From the NCBI GenBank assembly GCA_016858145.1, contig JAEHOE010000058.1:496001-560000 (forward strand): 64,000 bases of DNA, written 5' to 3'. Shown piece by piece: positions 36,066 through 47,601 of the stretch. Source of the stretch: Edaphochlamys debaryana. Its lineage: Eukaryota; Chlorophyta; Chlorophyceae; Chlamydomonadales. The stretch's first letter is position 1, and each line of letters starts with the position of its first letter. The position numbers and the translations under genes are program-made. Below the pieces are notes generated by a model, which was given only the letters and a program-made list of their open reading frames with translations, searched no databases and was not told the DNA's origin.

Positions 36066-36880
36066 AGCCTGCGCCTGCTGCTGCTGCTGTTGCATGTGCA
36101 GGGCCTGAGCCTGGAAGGACTGCTGGCGGGAGCCCGGAGGGGCCTGCCCAGCCAGCGCCAGCGGGGGCGCAGACGGCGTGGGGGGCCGTGGGGGCGGCTC
36201 CGGCTTCATCTCCACATAGCGCCGGGTGACTAGTTCAGGCGCGAAGGCCTGCGGGGTCAGCGGACGACGGGGAGCGTCAGGAGAGTGGAGGGGAGACCGC
36301 ACGCCCCGCCAGCGCTTGCAGGGCAATGAGAGGAGAGAGAGCGTGCGTCAGGCTAAGCGGACGTCTACGTGTTGCAGAGCTTCGCGGAGCGCAGTCCGCC
36401 TACATTCGGTTGGACATGAGTCCAGACCGCCTTGTGGAACATGCCCAGCTGAGACCTACCAGGTTGGGGCGTTTGCCCGCTCTTCGCGCCCAGCCCCTCC
36501 CACGGCCCGAGTGCCGGTCTTCTCACCGTGTCCCTGGGGTCGGCTCCATGGACGGGCAGCAAGGGCCCCACGCCCGCTGCGTCGTTCAGTGCCTCCACCA
36601 GGTCATGAGAATCCGTAAGCCGGTACCAGCGCGGGTGCTCCTGCTCCTTCTTCTTGCGCCGCCCAAACACGCCCCTGTCGACGTCCCTGCGGACATGGGC
36701 GTGCGGGCGGGGTCAGGCTTGGGCGTGCTCGCGCCGACGTCTACCCCTTCACCCCCGAAACGCTCCTCATAGCACGACGCGGTCCTGGCAAGCGCCTGTG
36801 CAAGTCGCCTCGGCTGTGCGCAAGGCATGCGGTTACTTGGGATTGCTCAAAGCTCACAATTCGCTCCACAGGTAAGCCAT
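26570..36880 (-). CDS. Giant intrinsically disordered protein (about 2,370 residues), function unknown
   Basis: Fourteen exons: 36858-36880, 36527-36686, 34837-36248, 34516-34630, 33845-34309, 33277-33492, 29745-33008, 29168-29496, 28668-28882, 28359-28438, 27773-28077, 27369-27597, 26938-27135 and 26570-26671. Every join is GT-AG and in phase. The 23-nt first exon (MAYLWSEL) was chosen because its GTGAGC donor joins in phase to DVDRGVFGRRKKKEQEHPRW. A short ordered N-terminus (WYRLTDSHDLVEALNDAAG) is followed by a Pro/Gln/Gly-rich part with 16 consecutive Gln and a Met/Gly repeat near residue 350. Exon 7 (residues about 797-1885) opens with a possible ordered segment (FYHPSGVTYVTDAFGRIKN). 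It then runs through an acidic Ser tract, an SR/RS-rich block (about 1036-1096) and a long Lys/Glu/Asp-rich part. The C-terminal third is Ser/Gly-rich. Composition resembles nuclear-speckle or scaffold proteins; no domain was recognised. Confidence 0.8.
36018..36065 (-). repeat. (CAG)16 polyglutamine tract
   Basis: Sixteen perfect CAG codons on the coding (minus) strand in exon 3 of the giant disordered protein. They are followed by AQAQ and a second short Gln run. Confidence 0.95.
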
Positions 36881-37175
36881 CTAGCAGATTAGGTTTTGAG
36901 CTCCATCCTGGCTAGTGGGTTCGTCGTCCTTTGGGCGCCGGCGCCAGTGCAAGCCCATTTGGCGAGACTGCATTGCCCGTTGTCGCCGATAGGCCCTGAA
37001 AGTTGCCCGACTGGAAGTATAACTGTCTGCTATAGAAGTAAGGCGCGTGTCAGGACAGCTGCTCGCACGTCACCCCAATTGCCCTGGTTCCGTGCACGGC
37101 ACCGTGCCAAGCTCCATGCCCCCCGCGACAGCCCACGCTCTCCGCATACCCCCACTACCTCACTCTCTCGCTACC
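36881..37175. promoter_or_regulatory. Divergent upstream region between the giant gene and NAA20
   Basis: 295 bp between two start codons that face away from each other. Inferred from position only; no core promoter motif was recognised. Confidence 0.5.
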
Positions 37176-37815
37176 ATGACGACGCTCCGTCGTTTCACCT
37201 GCAATGACTTGTTCACATACAACAACGTGAACCTGGACATCCTCACAGAAACTTACAACCTGCCCTTCTACCTCACTTACCTCGCAAAATGGCCGGAGTA
37301 CTGCCTCATGGCGGAGGGGCCGGGCAAGCAAGCGATGGGGTGAGCATGGGGCGTGAGGGGACCCGCGCGGGCAAGCGGGTGCGGGCTTCGGGCACAGCCC
37401 CAAGCCCGCGGGCTGAGCCGTGCCGGCCTCCTGGCCGACCGCTTTGCTATGCAGGTATATTCTAGGCAAGGCTGAGGGTGAAGAGGAGCTCTGGCACGGG
37501 CATGTGACGGCTGTCACCGTCGCCCCGGACTTTCGGCGTCAGAACCTCGCCCAAAAGCTGATGCACGTCCTAGAGGAGATCTCTGAAAAGGTTCACGACT
37601 GCTACTTCGTGGACCTGTTCGTGCGCAAGTCCAACTCGGTCGCGATCAACATGTACAAGAAGTTTGGCTACACGATATACAGAACTGTGGTCGGATACTA
37701 CAGCGGGGACGAGGACGCATACGACATGCGGAAAGCGCTCCCACGCGATGTCCACAAGAAGTCCATCATCCCCTTGAAGAAGCCCATAAAGCCCGAGGAC
37801 CTCGAGTGGGAGTAG
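37176..37815 (+). CDS. NAA20: N-terminal acetyltransferase NatB catalytic subunit
   Basis: Two exons, 37176-37339 and 37455-37815, give 174 residues, the usual size of NAA20. The protein opens MTTLRRFTCNDLFTYNNVNL, followed by DILTETYNLPFYLTYLAKWP, both hallmarks of the family. The GNAT acetyl-CoA-binding segment is VTAVTVAPDFRRQNLAQKLM (a variant of the R/QxxGxA motif with Asn in place of Gly), followed by FVDLFVRKSNSVAINMYKKF. NAA20 works with NAA25 on cytosolic ribosomes to acetylate nascent proteins starting Met-Asp, Met-Glu, Met-Asn or Met-Gln. The C-terminus ends acidic (KPEDLEWE). Assignment is secure. Confidence 0.97.
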
Positions 37816-40396
37816 CATTCATACGGGGGGGAAGGGAAGCTGCGGGGGAGGGAGGGGGGGACGACTTCGGTGGGCGGAGGGGGGCCAAGCCGTGGGTGTG
37901 TGCCGCCTGCAAGCGCGGAGCCGCCACCTGTCTGGCGGCAAACCAGCCGCTGACGTGGAGTGCTGGAAGCTACGCCGTTTGGCGGTCTGTCTGTTTGGGA
38001 CCTTCACTGGCGGGCTGCAAGGATACCTACAACCCTGTGGCCCGACCCGGCCCGGACCCTGAGGGCTTCGGTACTGGAGAAAAGAGGGACACCATACTGC
38101 CAAAGCAACCGCTGGCGAGGCGGGCGCTACAGGGCCTGCGGCTGGCACTGGAGGTGGACTCTGCGCGGCGAGGAGGACCGGCCGAATGGTGGCGTTGGCG
38201 CGCTGAGGAGAAACTCCATAGCGGGATTGGTGAGCGGAGAACATGATCGACTACAGACCATTACTGAGCGCGAGCATCAAGCGGGCTCAACGCAACGTGC
38301 AACTAGGGGGCAGCCGGGGTCACATGAAGGGTCGGGGACCAGGCAGAGCCGGCCAAAGTATGCAGGATGCAGCACAGCATTAGGTTTGGCTTCATTATGC
38401 CTGGGCGGCTGGAGGCTGGCCTTGCGAGGGTTCTTTCTTGATGAACTGTGGGGGAAGGGGAACTGTGGGGGGGGCAAACTAGGTGTCGCCCGGGCAAGCC
38501 ACGCCCGCGTACAACTTTGGCACCAGGTGACTAGGGCAGGCGGACTGAGGGAGGCGAGCAGAGTTGCAATGCAACAGGGTGCGGCCGCAAGGGTTGACTG
38601 CAAAGCGCAATGCAGGGCAGTTCACGAAGGGTGGGCTTGGTGGGTCCACGGGTGAAAGGGGGCCCGCGGAGTTGGGTGGCGCAGCGTCCCCTTATGGAGC
38701 TTCTAGGGCGAGAATGTTGTGGCTTGTGAACGGCTGCTCGTGTGTGTTGCTGGGCCAGCGGGTTACATGTCTTGGCCTATCACGCGGTTAGTGCGAGTCC
38801 TTTAGCAGCAGAGAAGTCAATGACCAGGGCTGGACTGGATCAGCCGAGGAAAGCAAGGTATGCCGGCTCGCAGGATGAGCGCATGGCAGCGCGGCGTTCT
38901 GCGCTCGCAGGGGCAGTGCAGAGGCAGCAGGGGGGCACTGGGTGTCTGCTGGTGCCGCTGCTTAGGGCGCTTGGGCCAGTTTAATAGGGGCAGGCGGCAG
39001 CGCCGGTGAGCGGCAGGCAGCCCTAAGGCAGGGTTGGGGCTTTGGGGGCCTGCGGGAGGTAGGCAGGCATACGGTAGGCGGGGCGGACTAGGAGCCACCA
39101 GCTGGCGCCGGAAGACGGGGAGCGCTACTCACGACAGGTGGAAGGTCTCATGCGAGGCAGCTGTGGTATGTACGTGCTTCTTACAGCGCCACTGTACCTG
39201 TCCCGCCCCGCCGTCCGTACAAGTCCTCTCGTGCTCTCGCTACGCTATGCACCCGCCCAGCATCTGGCCAGAGCTGACAACAGGGCCTACAGCAATCCTT
39301 TACCCGCTACCCTTAGACAAGCAGTACAGCTGTACAAGATAGACAATCACGGCTCCTCTGGCTGCGCTGCAAGAGCGTTGAGCTCGCCACCCTGGCTTGA
39401 AGATCTGGCACACTATGAGTCTTCGGCATGATGCGGCTGCGTCTCAGTGTCTCTCCTTGGCAACCTCGCGCTCAGTCGGTCGCCCTCTGCAGTTCATGCT
39501 GTACGCTGCGAGAAATACAACTCAACACCCGCCATTGCAGGGCGTCGGGGCCGTCCACTCCCCTCCGGATGGCGTAGATGCCTTACGGGTTGAGCCAAGA
39601 CCTGCAGGGGCGGATAGGCAAGCGGGGGTGGGGACCTCGAGATACGAGTATGGTCAGCGGACTTGGATTCGCGCTGCGCGCAGCTGCCTGCTACCGGTAT
39701 GCTGCTGACACAAGACCTGGTCAAGTAAACTGCACAGCACCAAGCAATATTACATAACAAGCCCTCAAGATGACCCGTCTCACAGTCTCATCTACCAGCA
39801 GCGCGGCCGCTGCGAGGACATCCCGCCGAAAGCTTCGCGACAGCCACTGCCGCCCGCGCCCTCGCTTATACCACATGGAAAGCAGACGCCCAACGGACAC
39901 GCGAGCTACTACCGCGGCACGCATGTTGCGCTCTTGCAGCGCGGGGCGCCCCTCCCCCCTCGTGCTGCTCATACCATACAGGCGGCTGGTACAGACTGAT
40001 ATCGATCACGTGGCAACGCACAAGGACCGACTGACGCCGCTACACGAGCATGTGCACAAAGGACATTTCGTCTAACGCCGGGCGGCAGGCGGGCAGCACA
40101 CTGAGCCGCGTAACCACCCGCTGCCGCTGCGACTGCAAGCCACGCAACGGTCCCAGCCCCGCGCTCCCCAAGAGGCACAGTGCAGCACAGCGCTGGCACT
40201 GACTGCACCCGCCCCTCGCAACAGGTACACCATATTATTCTTCCCGGCAGGGCCCCGTGCTTTTGTCTCCCAGGCGCACTTCTCGCCACCAAGAGTTCCC
40301 AAGGATTTTAGGATGCGTGTTCCGCTGCTCGACGCCCATTTGCCCGTCTCGTCTTCGTCAAGGGGACGGGCGCTTCCACCGTACACTCACGCCCAC
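37816..40396. other. Intergenic region between convergent genes
   Basis: About 2.6 kb between the NAA20 stop and the CDPK stop, so 3' UTRs of both plus spacer. A minus-strand TGTAA near 39750 could end the CDPK transcript. Several ORFs of 75-230 codons overlap on both strands, without splice partners or motifs. None is called. Confidence 0.45.
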
Positions 40397-43300
40397 TTAC
40401 GCCTTGCCCACGATCTGGCGGGGCACGACAGGCGTCGGGCGCTCCTGGGTGTCGATGCCCAGGCGGTCGTCGTAGAAGGAGAGGCTGAGGCAAAGAAAGG
40501 ACAGGAGGGGAAGCACGTCTGCACTTCAGGGCGTCACGCGAATAATGGCCATGGCTAGTACCGCGCGTCGAGCAATCCCCTACTGCACCCCCCCGCCCCC
40601 GCATCGGGCGCAGCACGCCGCCAGCAAGCGCACCTGTCCGGCGCGTGGCTCTCCTTGAGCAGCTCAAAGAACTCCTCGCGGCTGATCTTGCCGTCGCCGT
40701 TGATGTCGGCCTCGCGCAGCATGAGCTTGGCCTCCGCCAGGCGCTCCTGGTCGCCGTCGAAGGCGCGGCCCTGGAAGGCGCCCGCGCCGGTGCCGGTGCC
40801 GAAGCCGAAGGCCGCGGCCGCGCCGCTGACCACCGCCTGCGCCAGCGCGCCCGGGCCCGGCGCCTCCAAGCTGCCCAGGGCGGGGCGCAGCGGCGGCAGC
40901 TGCTGCAGCAGCTCGTCCAGGGAGATGTAGCCGTCGCCGTCGTGGTCCATCTTGCGGAAGGCGTGGTCCAGGTAGACCTGCCGCGCGGGGATCGCAGACT
41001 GGAAGATGGCGCCCCTAGATTGCATGTGGTCCCGCAACCCGGGCGCTGCGGATGCTGTCCGCAGCGCTGCAGCCGGCCCCGCACGCACGCGAAAGGGAAT
41101 TGCGCTCACCTGCCAGCCCTGCTCGCCCTGCACCTGGTCCCAGTCCATGAGCGTGGTGATGAACTCGGACAGGTCCACGGTGCCGTTGTGGTCGAAGTCA
41201 ACGCGGCGCATGAGGTTCTCGATCTCGTTGTCCGCCAGTTGGTAGCCCTGAGGTCGGGACGCGGGGCGGATGCACATCTCAGCCAGGCACGGAATGGGCA
41301 CCAACACGAAACAGTTGGTATTGGTGATACTAGCACCGCGCATGCGCCCGAAAAAGAGCAATGAGCTCACCTGGCGGCGCAGGCCCTGCGACAGCTCCTC
41401 CAGCGTGATGGCGCCGCTGCCGTCCGTGTCCAGCTCCTTGAACAGGTCCTGTAAGCATGCAAACGGTTGCGGACGAGGTGAACACTGGCATCCAGGTCAA
41501 GTGCCTGGCACTCGGAGCAGAAACGGGCCGAGGCAAGAAGCAGAACCGCCTGCATGGCATTCCGAAGTAGTCCTCCAAGCCGAGCGATGGCTCCAACCAC
41601 GCACCTGCAGGTTGCCCAGCGCCTGGCGCGCCTTGCGGCTGGTCGGGCTCTTGCCCTCAGCCTTCTCATTCTGTATCTCGTCCACGATCATCTTGAGCAC
41701 CAGCTGCTTCAGGTGCCCGAACGTTGAGAAGCGCTGAAGCCTCTGTGGAATGCAACAGCAACAGCAAGCCAAGGCTCAGAGAAGGGTGTGGACTCATCTC
41801 CGCTAACGCCCCAGCATGCTCAGATCCCCTCCTCAATCCCCCGGCACCCCATGACCAGTTCAGCGCCGCCAGGCGCAGGCTCGTAGTGGTCCCCATCCTG
41901 TAGAGCCCTGCCCCTGCCCCCAAACCGCGCTACGCCGCGCACCTGCACCACGCTGCCCTGCAGGGGCAGGTCCCGCGCGCGGCCCTCCTCGCTGAGCCAG
42001 GGGTGCTCCAGCGCCACGAAGGCCGAGGGGCGCATGGCGGGGTCGCGCTGCAGCAGGCGCTTCAGCAGGTCAATGGCCGAGGGCGACAGCTGCTTCAGCT
42101 CCTGCAGGGCCGCAAACAGGGGACGCGACGACGGTTAAACTTAAGGTTCCTGCCACCGACATCCCCGCCGCGCCGAGTGTTCCTTGGCTTACGCGAACGA
42201 TACCGGCATACCGCACATAGCTACTGAGCAGCCATGCCAGCTGCCAGTCGCGGGGACCTCGGCCGTGTCACCACCCCATTCTGGGGCACGCTGCCCGCCA
42301 GCCCCTCTCGCACGCACCGGCGCGTTCCAGTTGACGTCCTGCGTCAGGATGGCCTTCCACACGTCGCTCAGCGACTGCGTGCGAACGTCCTCCCAGAACG
42401 GGAAGCGCCCGGTCAGCAGCTGTGGGGGGTGGCAGCGCGCGGGCAGAGCATGTCAGCAACAGAAGAGCAGCACTGGGATGCAACCCAGATGAGATTTCAC
42501 CGCCGTCAAGTAAGGCGACCGCACGAGACATGAGCTGCTGGGTACTTGTGGAGGGAGCCTTTCATAAACACGCCCGACCTAAATGTAACGGCTGGCGCAC
42601 CTGGTACGTGAGCATGCCCACGGACCAGATGTCGCACTTCTCGTCGTACGATTGCAGCACCAGCTCGGGCGCCATGTACGCCGGGGTGCCTGGGCAGAGC
42701 ACGGGGGGCACGCCAGCGAAGGCAAGGGTTGCAATGCACCGTGCCGGAAAGGGAGTGCCGCATGCTCCCGTCGCCCAACGTGCCCTCTACTGCTGCCACA
42801 CCCGTGCCCGCCAGCCCCACCCGAGCGCGAGGTGAGCTTGGGCTCGTCCGGCCAGTGGCGGATGGACAGGCCAAAGTCCGTGGCCTTGAGCGGGGACTCG
42901 TCGTCGTGGCGCAGGAACTGGGGCCAGAAGGGGCAAGAGGGAGGTCAGGCGCAATGGTGAGGAGACATGGCCCACATCGCAAGCGCTTGCGAGCGGGGAG
43001 ACAATATTCAACGGCTCCGGCCCTCCCCCGCCCGCCCCCCGCCCCACCAGGAAGTTGTCGGGCTTGACGTCGCGGTAGATGATCCCCTTCGCGTGGCACT
43101 GGCTGATGAAGCGCAGGATGCAGCGCGTGAGGCGCGCGATGTACTTCTCCGAGTACCTGCGCGTGGGCAGCTTGGTTGGTTGGGTTCCCCGCCAGCGTGA
43201 TGGCTCCCGCGGTCCGCCTCCCACCCATGCCCTCTGGAGCTCCGCCTCAGCGACCCTAACCCCACCAGCCCCGCCTCAGCGACCCTAACCCCACCAGCCC

Positions 43301-44551
43301 CGCCCACTTGTGGCTCTCGATCCGCTCCAGCAGCGCGCCGCCCTCGCAGAGCTCCATGACCAGGTGGATGGCGTCGTCGTCCTCAAACACGTCGCGCAGG
43401 TTCACCGCGTCCAGGCTGTAGCCCAGCTGCTGCATGATCTCCACCTGCGATGCAACAACCCGCGTCTAACGCTCAGGCACCCGGCAAACCCAACCAAGGA
43501 CCAAGTACACTTCCTGCGTGTGACTCAACGCGGCTGGGAGCAAAGCGCTTCTAGTCCTGACAGGAACAGAACCGGCCGAGAGGGGGGGGCAAGCGGCAAG
43601 GGCTGGGGGCCAGCCACGGCGTACCTCGGTGCGCAGCTTGAGGAGGTAGCGGGGAGTGGGCAGCCCACGCTTGGGGACTTTGGGAATGGTCTTGACGGCG
43701 TTGATGCGGCCCGTAGCCTTCTCCACGCACTCACGCACCACACCGAAGGAGCCAGCTCCAATCACGCGACCCAGATGGTATTTCTCCTACCAAAAGATGG
43801 GGCAGACACGAGGGGGGCGATACTCCAATCAAGAAGAGCCCGAAGCTCAGTACAATGCGAGGTTAAGGAGGAAACGCAGGGCACAGGGCGGGCGCCTGGT
43901 CTGCCACTTTTGGGACAGACTCCCAGACGCTGCGCTTACCAGCAGGTTGCGCTGGAAGCCGAATACGCTCGTGACCTGAGAGTGTAAAAAGACAGAGGCG
44001 GGGGGGCGGGCATTAAGAGAGTTTGCACAGGTGGGGTGTCGGAAAAACGGGGTGCGTGCCGGCTGGTTGCGCGCACGTTATCCGAGAGAGGAGCGCGCAG
44101 CTAGCTAATTGGCACCCAGCCCGACAAGCCACCATTTTCTGTATGAGCCACGCCAGCATGGCCGCTCTGGGAGCTTCGCGTTGTGCGCAAGGACGCTTAC
44201 CATCGAGGGCTCCAGCTCCGTGCGACCCGGCAGGCGCAGGACTCCCTCGTCGCTGGCAGAAGCTGTGTAGTCAGTCGACTTGGGAATGATAGACTGCCCA
44301 CGTGCAGCCACAATTTGCCAGGCCGTCGAGCGGGGGCACAGCGCGAGAGCACTGGCATTCAACGACGTCCGCCCAGAGAACTCGGCCTGGCTCGCCGGCT
44401 GGTTCTGAGTCGTCGTTGCGGACGCAGACCCAGCAGCTGGCGCCCGGAAAGAGCCATGTTTGTTGAGCACCGCAACATGGCCTGCTCGGGTTGGCCCGCT
44501 CGACCGCTGCTTCGTCCCGTTCTGCGCCCCGGGCTTCGTCGGTCCTTTCAT
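40397..44551 (-). CDS. Calcium-dependent protein kinase (CDPK)
   Basis: Fourteen exons: 44201-44551, 43940-43975, 43625-43786, 43308-43444, 43048-43156, 42821-42917, 42601-42689, 42318-42419, 41943-42101, 41605-41742, 41371-41448, 41110-41247, 40634-40977 and 40397-40484. They give 675 residues. An N-terminal variable region of about 130 residues has no Gly-2, so no myristoylation. The kinase domain shows GAGSFGVV, AVKTI (ATP lysine), a catalytic loop YRDVKPDN (Tyr instead of the usual His), DFG and APE. The junction (RLQRFSTFGHLKQLVLKMI) is the autoinhibitory segment. Four EF hands follow: DTDGSGAITLEE, DFDHNGTVDLSE, DHDGDGYISLDE and DINGDGKISREE. The gap between EF3 and EF4 is about 68 residues rather than about 24. 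Such kinases turn cytosolic calcium rises into Ser/Thr phosphorylation. The target is unknown. Confidence 0.96.
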
Positions 44552-45937
44552 GGCTGACCGGGGCTGAGGCACCGGAGGCGCCGTGCCGGTAGAGTAAGGC
44601 CGCTAGGGCCGCTTCGCAAGGCGTAACTGAGGCACCAGCACGGCTCGCCGCCAAGCGCGATCACAAAAGTCTTCTAGCTGATGTGGAAGAGCGCGCTGTC
44701 GGTAGCTCCCCAGAAGGTGGAATGGACTGGGCCGCAGCAAGGGGTCTAGCAGGGCTAGCGGCGAGTCTTAGCGATAAGAACGCGGCTGTGATAAGGAGCA
44801 AATAAGCTAAGGTATGGAAGCTGGCGCAAGCGCGCGGGAATAGGGTCCATGCGGATGCGGTAAATCGTGCAGGTACGGCAGGATGCTGCACCTGGCTGCA
44901 CGGAGCAAGCACGATACGCGCGCGAGAGAGGCGGGCATGATGGGGGAGGACAGGGTGCCGGGGGGAACTTGCTGCTTGCGGCACTGGGGCAGGCGGCAGG
45001 GCTGGCAGGCCCTGGCAGAGCTCTCAAGCCGGTGTAACGCCCTCACAGTACGTCCGCTTGGGACTCGGGACGTCTTGGGACTCGGGCCTCACCTCGCCCT
45101 GCACCCTGTCTACATATCACGGCTGTAGCCGTGGACTTGAGTTCTCTACGGCTTTCAGAGGCCTTGTTGAAGGGTGCGCTTCCCAACAAAGACCTGCCGT
45201 GCAGAGCCCTACATCGGCAACCGCAGCTCCTTCAGGCTCCTGTGCCTTCATGTCTTCTACTCCTGTGCCTTCAGTTATTCAGCTCGCTGTGTCCGTCTCA
45301 CTGCCGCCCAGGGTCTGCTCGCACAACCAAACAAGACCATGGGTCAAGTACACTACGTGCAGAACCGGCGTGGATCGTGGAGGTGCTCCTCACGCGCTGT
45401 ACACCCCAGGGAGTTCAGCAACAGACCGCCATTGTCAGTACACACCAACCTCCTGGCCCAGTCGCCATGCCCAGCTCCCTACACGCCTGCATTTCATCAT
45501 AAACCCACCCGCTTGGGTAGGTGTTCATTGTTTGAACCCCCAAGAACCTGTGCAAACGGCACAGCACCATCCTGGCCATTGCCTTCCCTCCCTGTCGGTG
45601 CCGATGCCCTCCCTCCAGTACAGCGCTGCCTTGCCCCTCCCCCTTGCACCGCGGCGCCGTGCCAACCATATGCATTCCATGTCTCTCCAAACCTAAAGCC
45701 TTATGCGGTTCAGTGGCAGGTACCAACGTGGTGCGGTGTCATGTCCACAAGCTCCGGGTGGGGTGGGGAGGAAGTTGGCACATCCAGCAGGCGCCGCAAC
45801 TTGCCACGCTGACTCGACCGAGCCGAGGGCTGCTCGGGGGGCACGTCCATGACGTCAAGGAGAATCCCGTCCGTCGTACGACGTCGGTTCCACCTGGGTT
45901 GTCTTGTAGTCACGAAGCGGTAAACAGGCGTAGCTGC
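44552..45937. other. Intergenic region
   Basis: About 1.4 kb upstream of the CDPK start and downstream of the Pro/Gln-rich gene stop (both minus strand). Plus-strand ORFs near 45058-45812 overlap in three frames and have no recognisable content. Confidence 0.45.
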
Positions 45938-46669
45938 TCAGCCGCCATCCCCCGCGCCGTGCTGAGCTCCGCCGCTGGGGCCGTAACCGTGCGGTGCCGC
46001 CTGCCGGAACCGGTCCTGCACTTGCAAGACCTGGGCGTGCTGCTGCGCCAGGGCCATCCCAGGCAGGCTGCCTGGCGGACCAGGGGCGGCACTGGATGAC
46101 CCCGCACGAGGGGCGGCACTGGATGACGGCGCCGCTGCTGGGCCGGAGGTCCACCATGGGGTGGCAGCCGGGGGCGTGGGCTGCTGGCCCTGCCAGGGAG
46201 GCTGGGCGCCTGGCTGGATAGCATGCATGTGCTGAGGCACGCCCAAAGGCTGCTGTGCCTGGGCCGGATATGGTGGATGCTGTCCGAGCCAGCCGGGTGG
46301 CGGAGGCGCCATATGGGGAACCAGGGAAGGCTGACTCGGCTCTGCGGAGCAGCGTGAAGGGACAGGCGAGCTGGCTTAGGATACCAGAGAGACTTGGCAT
46401 CTGTTCCGAAGAGCCCTAGGCAGGGGCTGGGCGCTTCCGTGGAAGTCACTGGCTGCCAGGATCCCGCCTCAATGCCCAACAGCATCTCCCCCCTGAGCGG
46501 AAAGGACTGGCTTACGCGAGTCCGCAGGTTGCGTGTCGATCATCGCCTCATCGTCGGAGTCTATGAGGTCTGGAATGTCGACGAACGTGTATTCCAGCGC
46601 TTTGCAGAGGTCGGACACCGGGTCCGGGGCCGGGCGGCCGCGAGGTGGGCCAGGGGGAATGAAGCTCAT
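45938..46669 (-). CDS. Pro/Gln/Ala-rich protein, function unknown
   Basis: Two exons, 46516-46669 and 45938-46341, give 185 residues. Exon 1 encodes an acidic, conserved-looking start (MSFIPPGPPRGRP, then SDLCKALEYTFVDIPDLIDS and DDEAMIDT). It ends at a GTAAGC donor in phase 1, and exon 2 resumes after GCTCCGCAG. Exon 2 is Pro/Gln/Ala-rich and low complexity, with no domain visible. The ATG chosen is the first after a stop-containing leader and has a Met-Ser start. It is divergent from ISD11, 172 bp away. The acidic head plus Q/P-rich tail would suit a transcription or RNA-processing accessory protein, but no family was recognised. Confidence 0.65.
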
Positions 46670-46841
46670 CGCGACGAGAGTATGTTCTAAGTGGCAGACC
46701 GAGCAGGCAGTGGGGCGTTTTTGGAGCTGGGCCCCATGCAGGTTCTGCAAATGTCCATGCGCCCGCGAAATTCGCGTTCTCCATTTGTTTCCCTCTGTCG
46801 CTTACCACACAGTAACAAACTAACACGAGTTAAGTACAGCC
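46670..46841. promoter_or_regulatory. Compact bidirectional promoter region, Pro/Gln-rich gene and ISD11
   Basis: Only 172 bp lie between the two outward-facing start codons, so the two genes very likely share one promoter region. No motif was identified by eye. Confidence 0.6.
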
Positions 46842-47601
46842 ATGGCCGCAGCAAACGAGGCCCGGACGCTCTTCCGCGCGCTGCTGCGCGAGGGCAAGCG
46901 CTTCCCCAACTACAACCTACGAGAGTGAGCAGGCCGACGCTGGCAGGACAGGCGGCAACGTTGCGACGTGCGGGGCAGGCTCCATCCATCCCCCTTACTT
47001 CCCTACCACACACCCCTGCAGCTTCATCCAGCGGCGGGCTAAGGAGAGCTTCCGGGAATCGGCTGGAGTCACTGACCCCTCGGCGGTGCAGTCACTGCTG
47101 AAGCGGGGGCGGGAGGAGCTGGAGCTAGTGAAGCGCCAGTCCACTGTGTATGGCCTGTACGGGCGGAAGTTCAAGAACGTCCTGGTGCGAGGGGATTGGG
47201 TGCACAACAGCCAGGCAGACGGGTTGGGGTGTGATGGTGAAGCTATACTCTTACCCTTGCGTAGCGGTGCCCCGCCCTATGTCTTGGAAATCCTCCGTTG
47301 CGTGGGCCTGGCTGATGCCGCACTGCTAGCTAACCTGCGGCGCTGCGAAGTGACGGAAGACGTCGGAGGAAACCCTTCAGCCAAGGATCACATTATGCGG
47401 TCATGTATCCCAGGAGCTGCATCCGTGTAGGGAGCATACAGGCGGGTCACCCTTCACAAGAACGGGCGGCGCTGCCCGTTAACAGAGCGTAGATCAACAC
47501 AAGTGGAGGGCGTAGGATGGCGTTTACTGTGCCCCGGTCCTTCCCCTCAGGAGCTGGACCTGAAGTTCAAGCCGAACACGCCGGCGGCCTCGAGCGCATG
47601 A
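46842..47601 (+). CDS. ISD11: ISD11/LYRM4-like LYR-family protein of mitochondrial Fe-S cluster assembly
   Basis: Three exons, 46842-46924, 47022-47184 and 47551-47601, give 98 residues, the family's usual size. The sequence TLFRALLREGKRFPNYNLRD carries the family's LYR tripeptide as LFR, with the typical downstream F...YN..R. RRAKESFRESAGVTDP, then LLKRGREELELVKRQSTVYG and LY are equally typical of ISD11. The last exon adds ELDLKFKPNTPAASSA; it was chosen over reading through the donor at 47185 because the read-through tail is unlike the family. ISD11 binds and stabilises the cysteine desulfurase NFS1 with acyl-carrier protein in mitochondria. Confidence 0.92.

Noticed and set aside
45058..45812. 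Overlapping 120-210-codon plus-strand ORFs
   Set aside because: Three frames are open at once, with no motif, splice signal or sensible start context.
47185..47430. Read-through C-terminus of ISD11
   Set aside because: Continuing past the GTGCGA donor adds about 80 residues unlike any LYR protein. The exon at 47551 restores normal length and an acidic/basic tail in phase.
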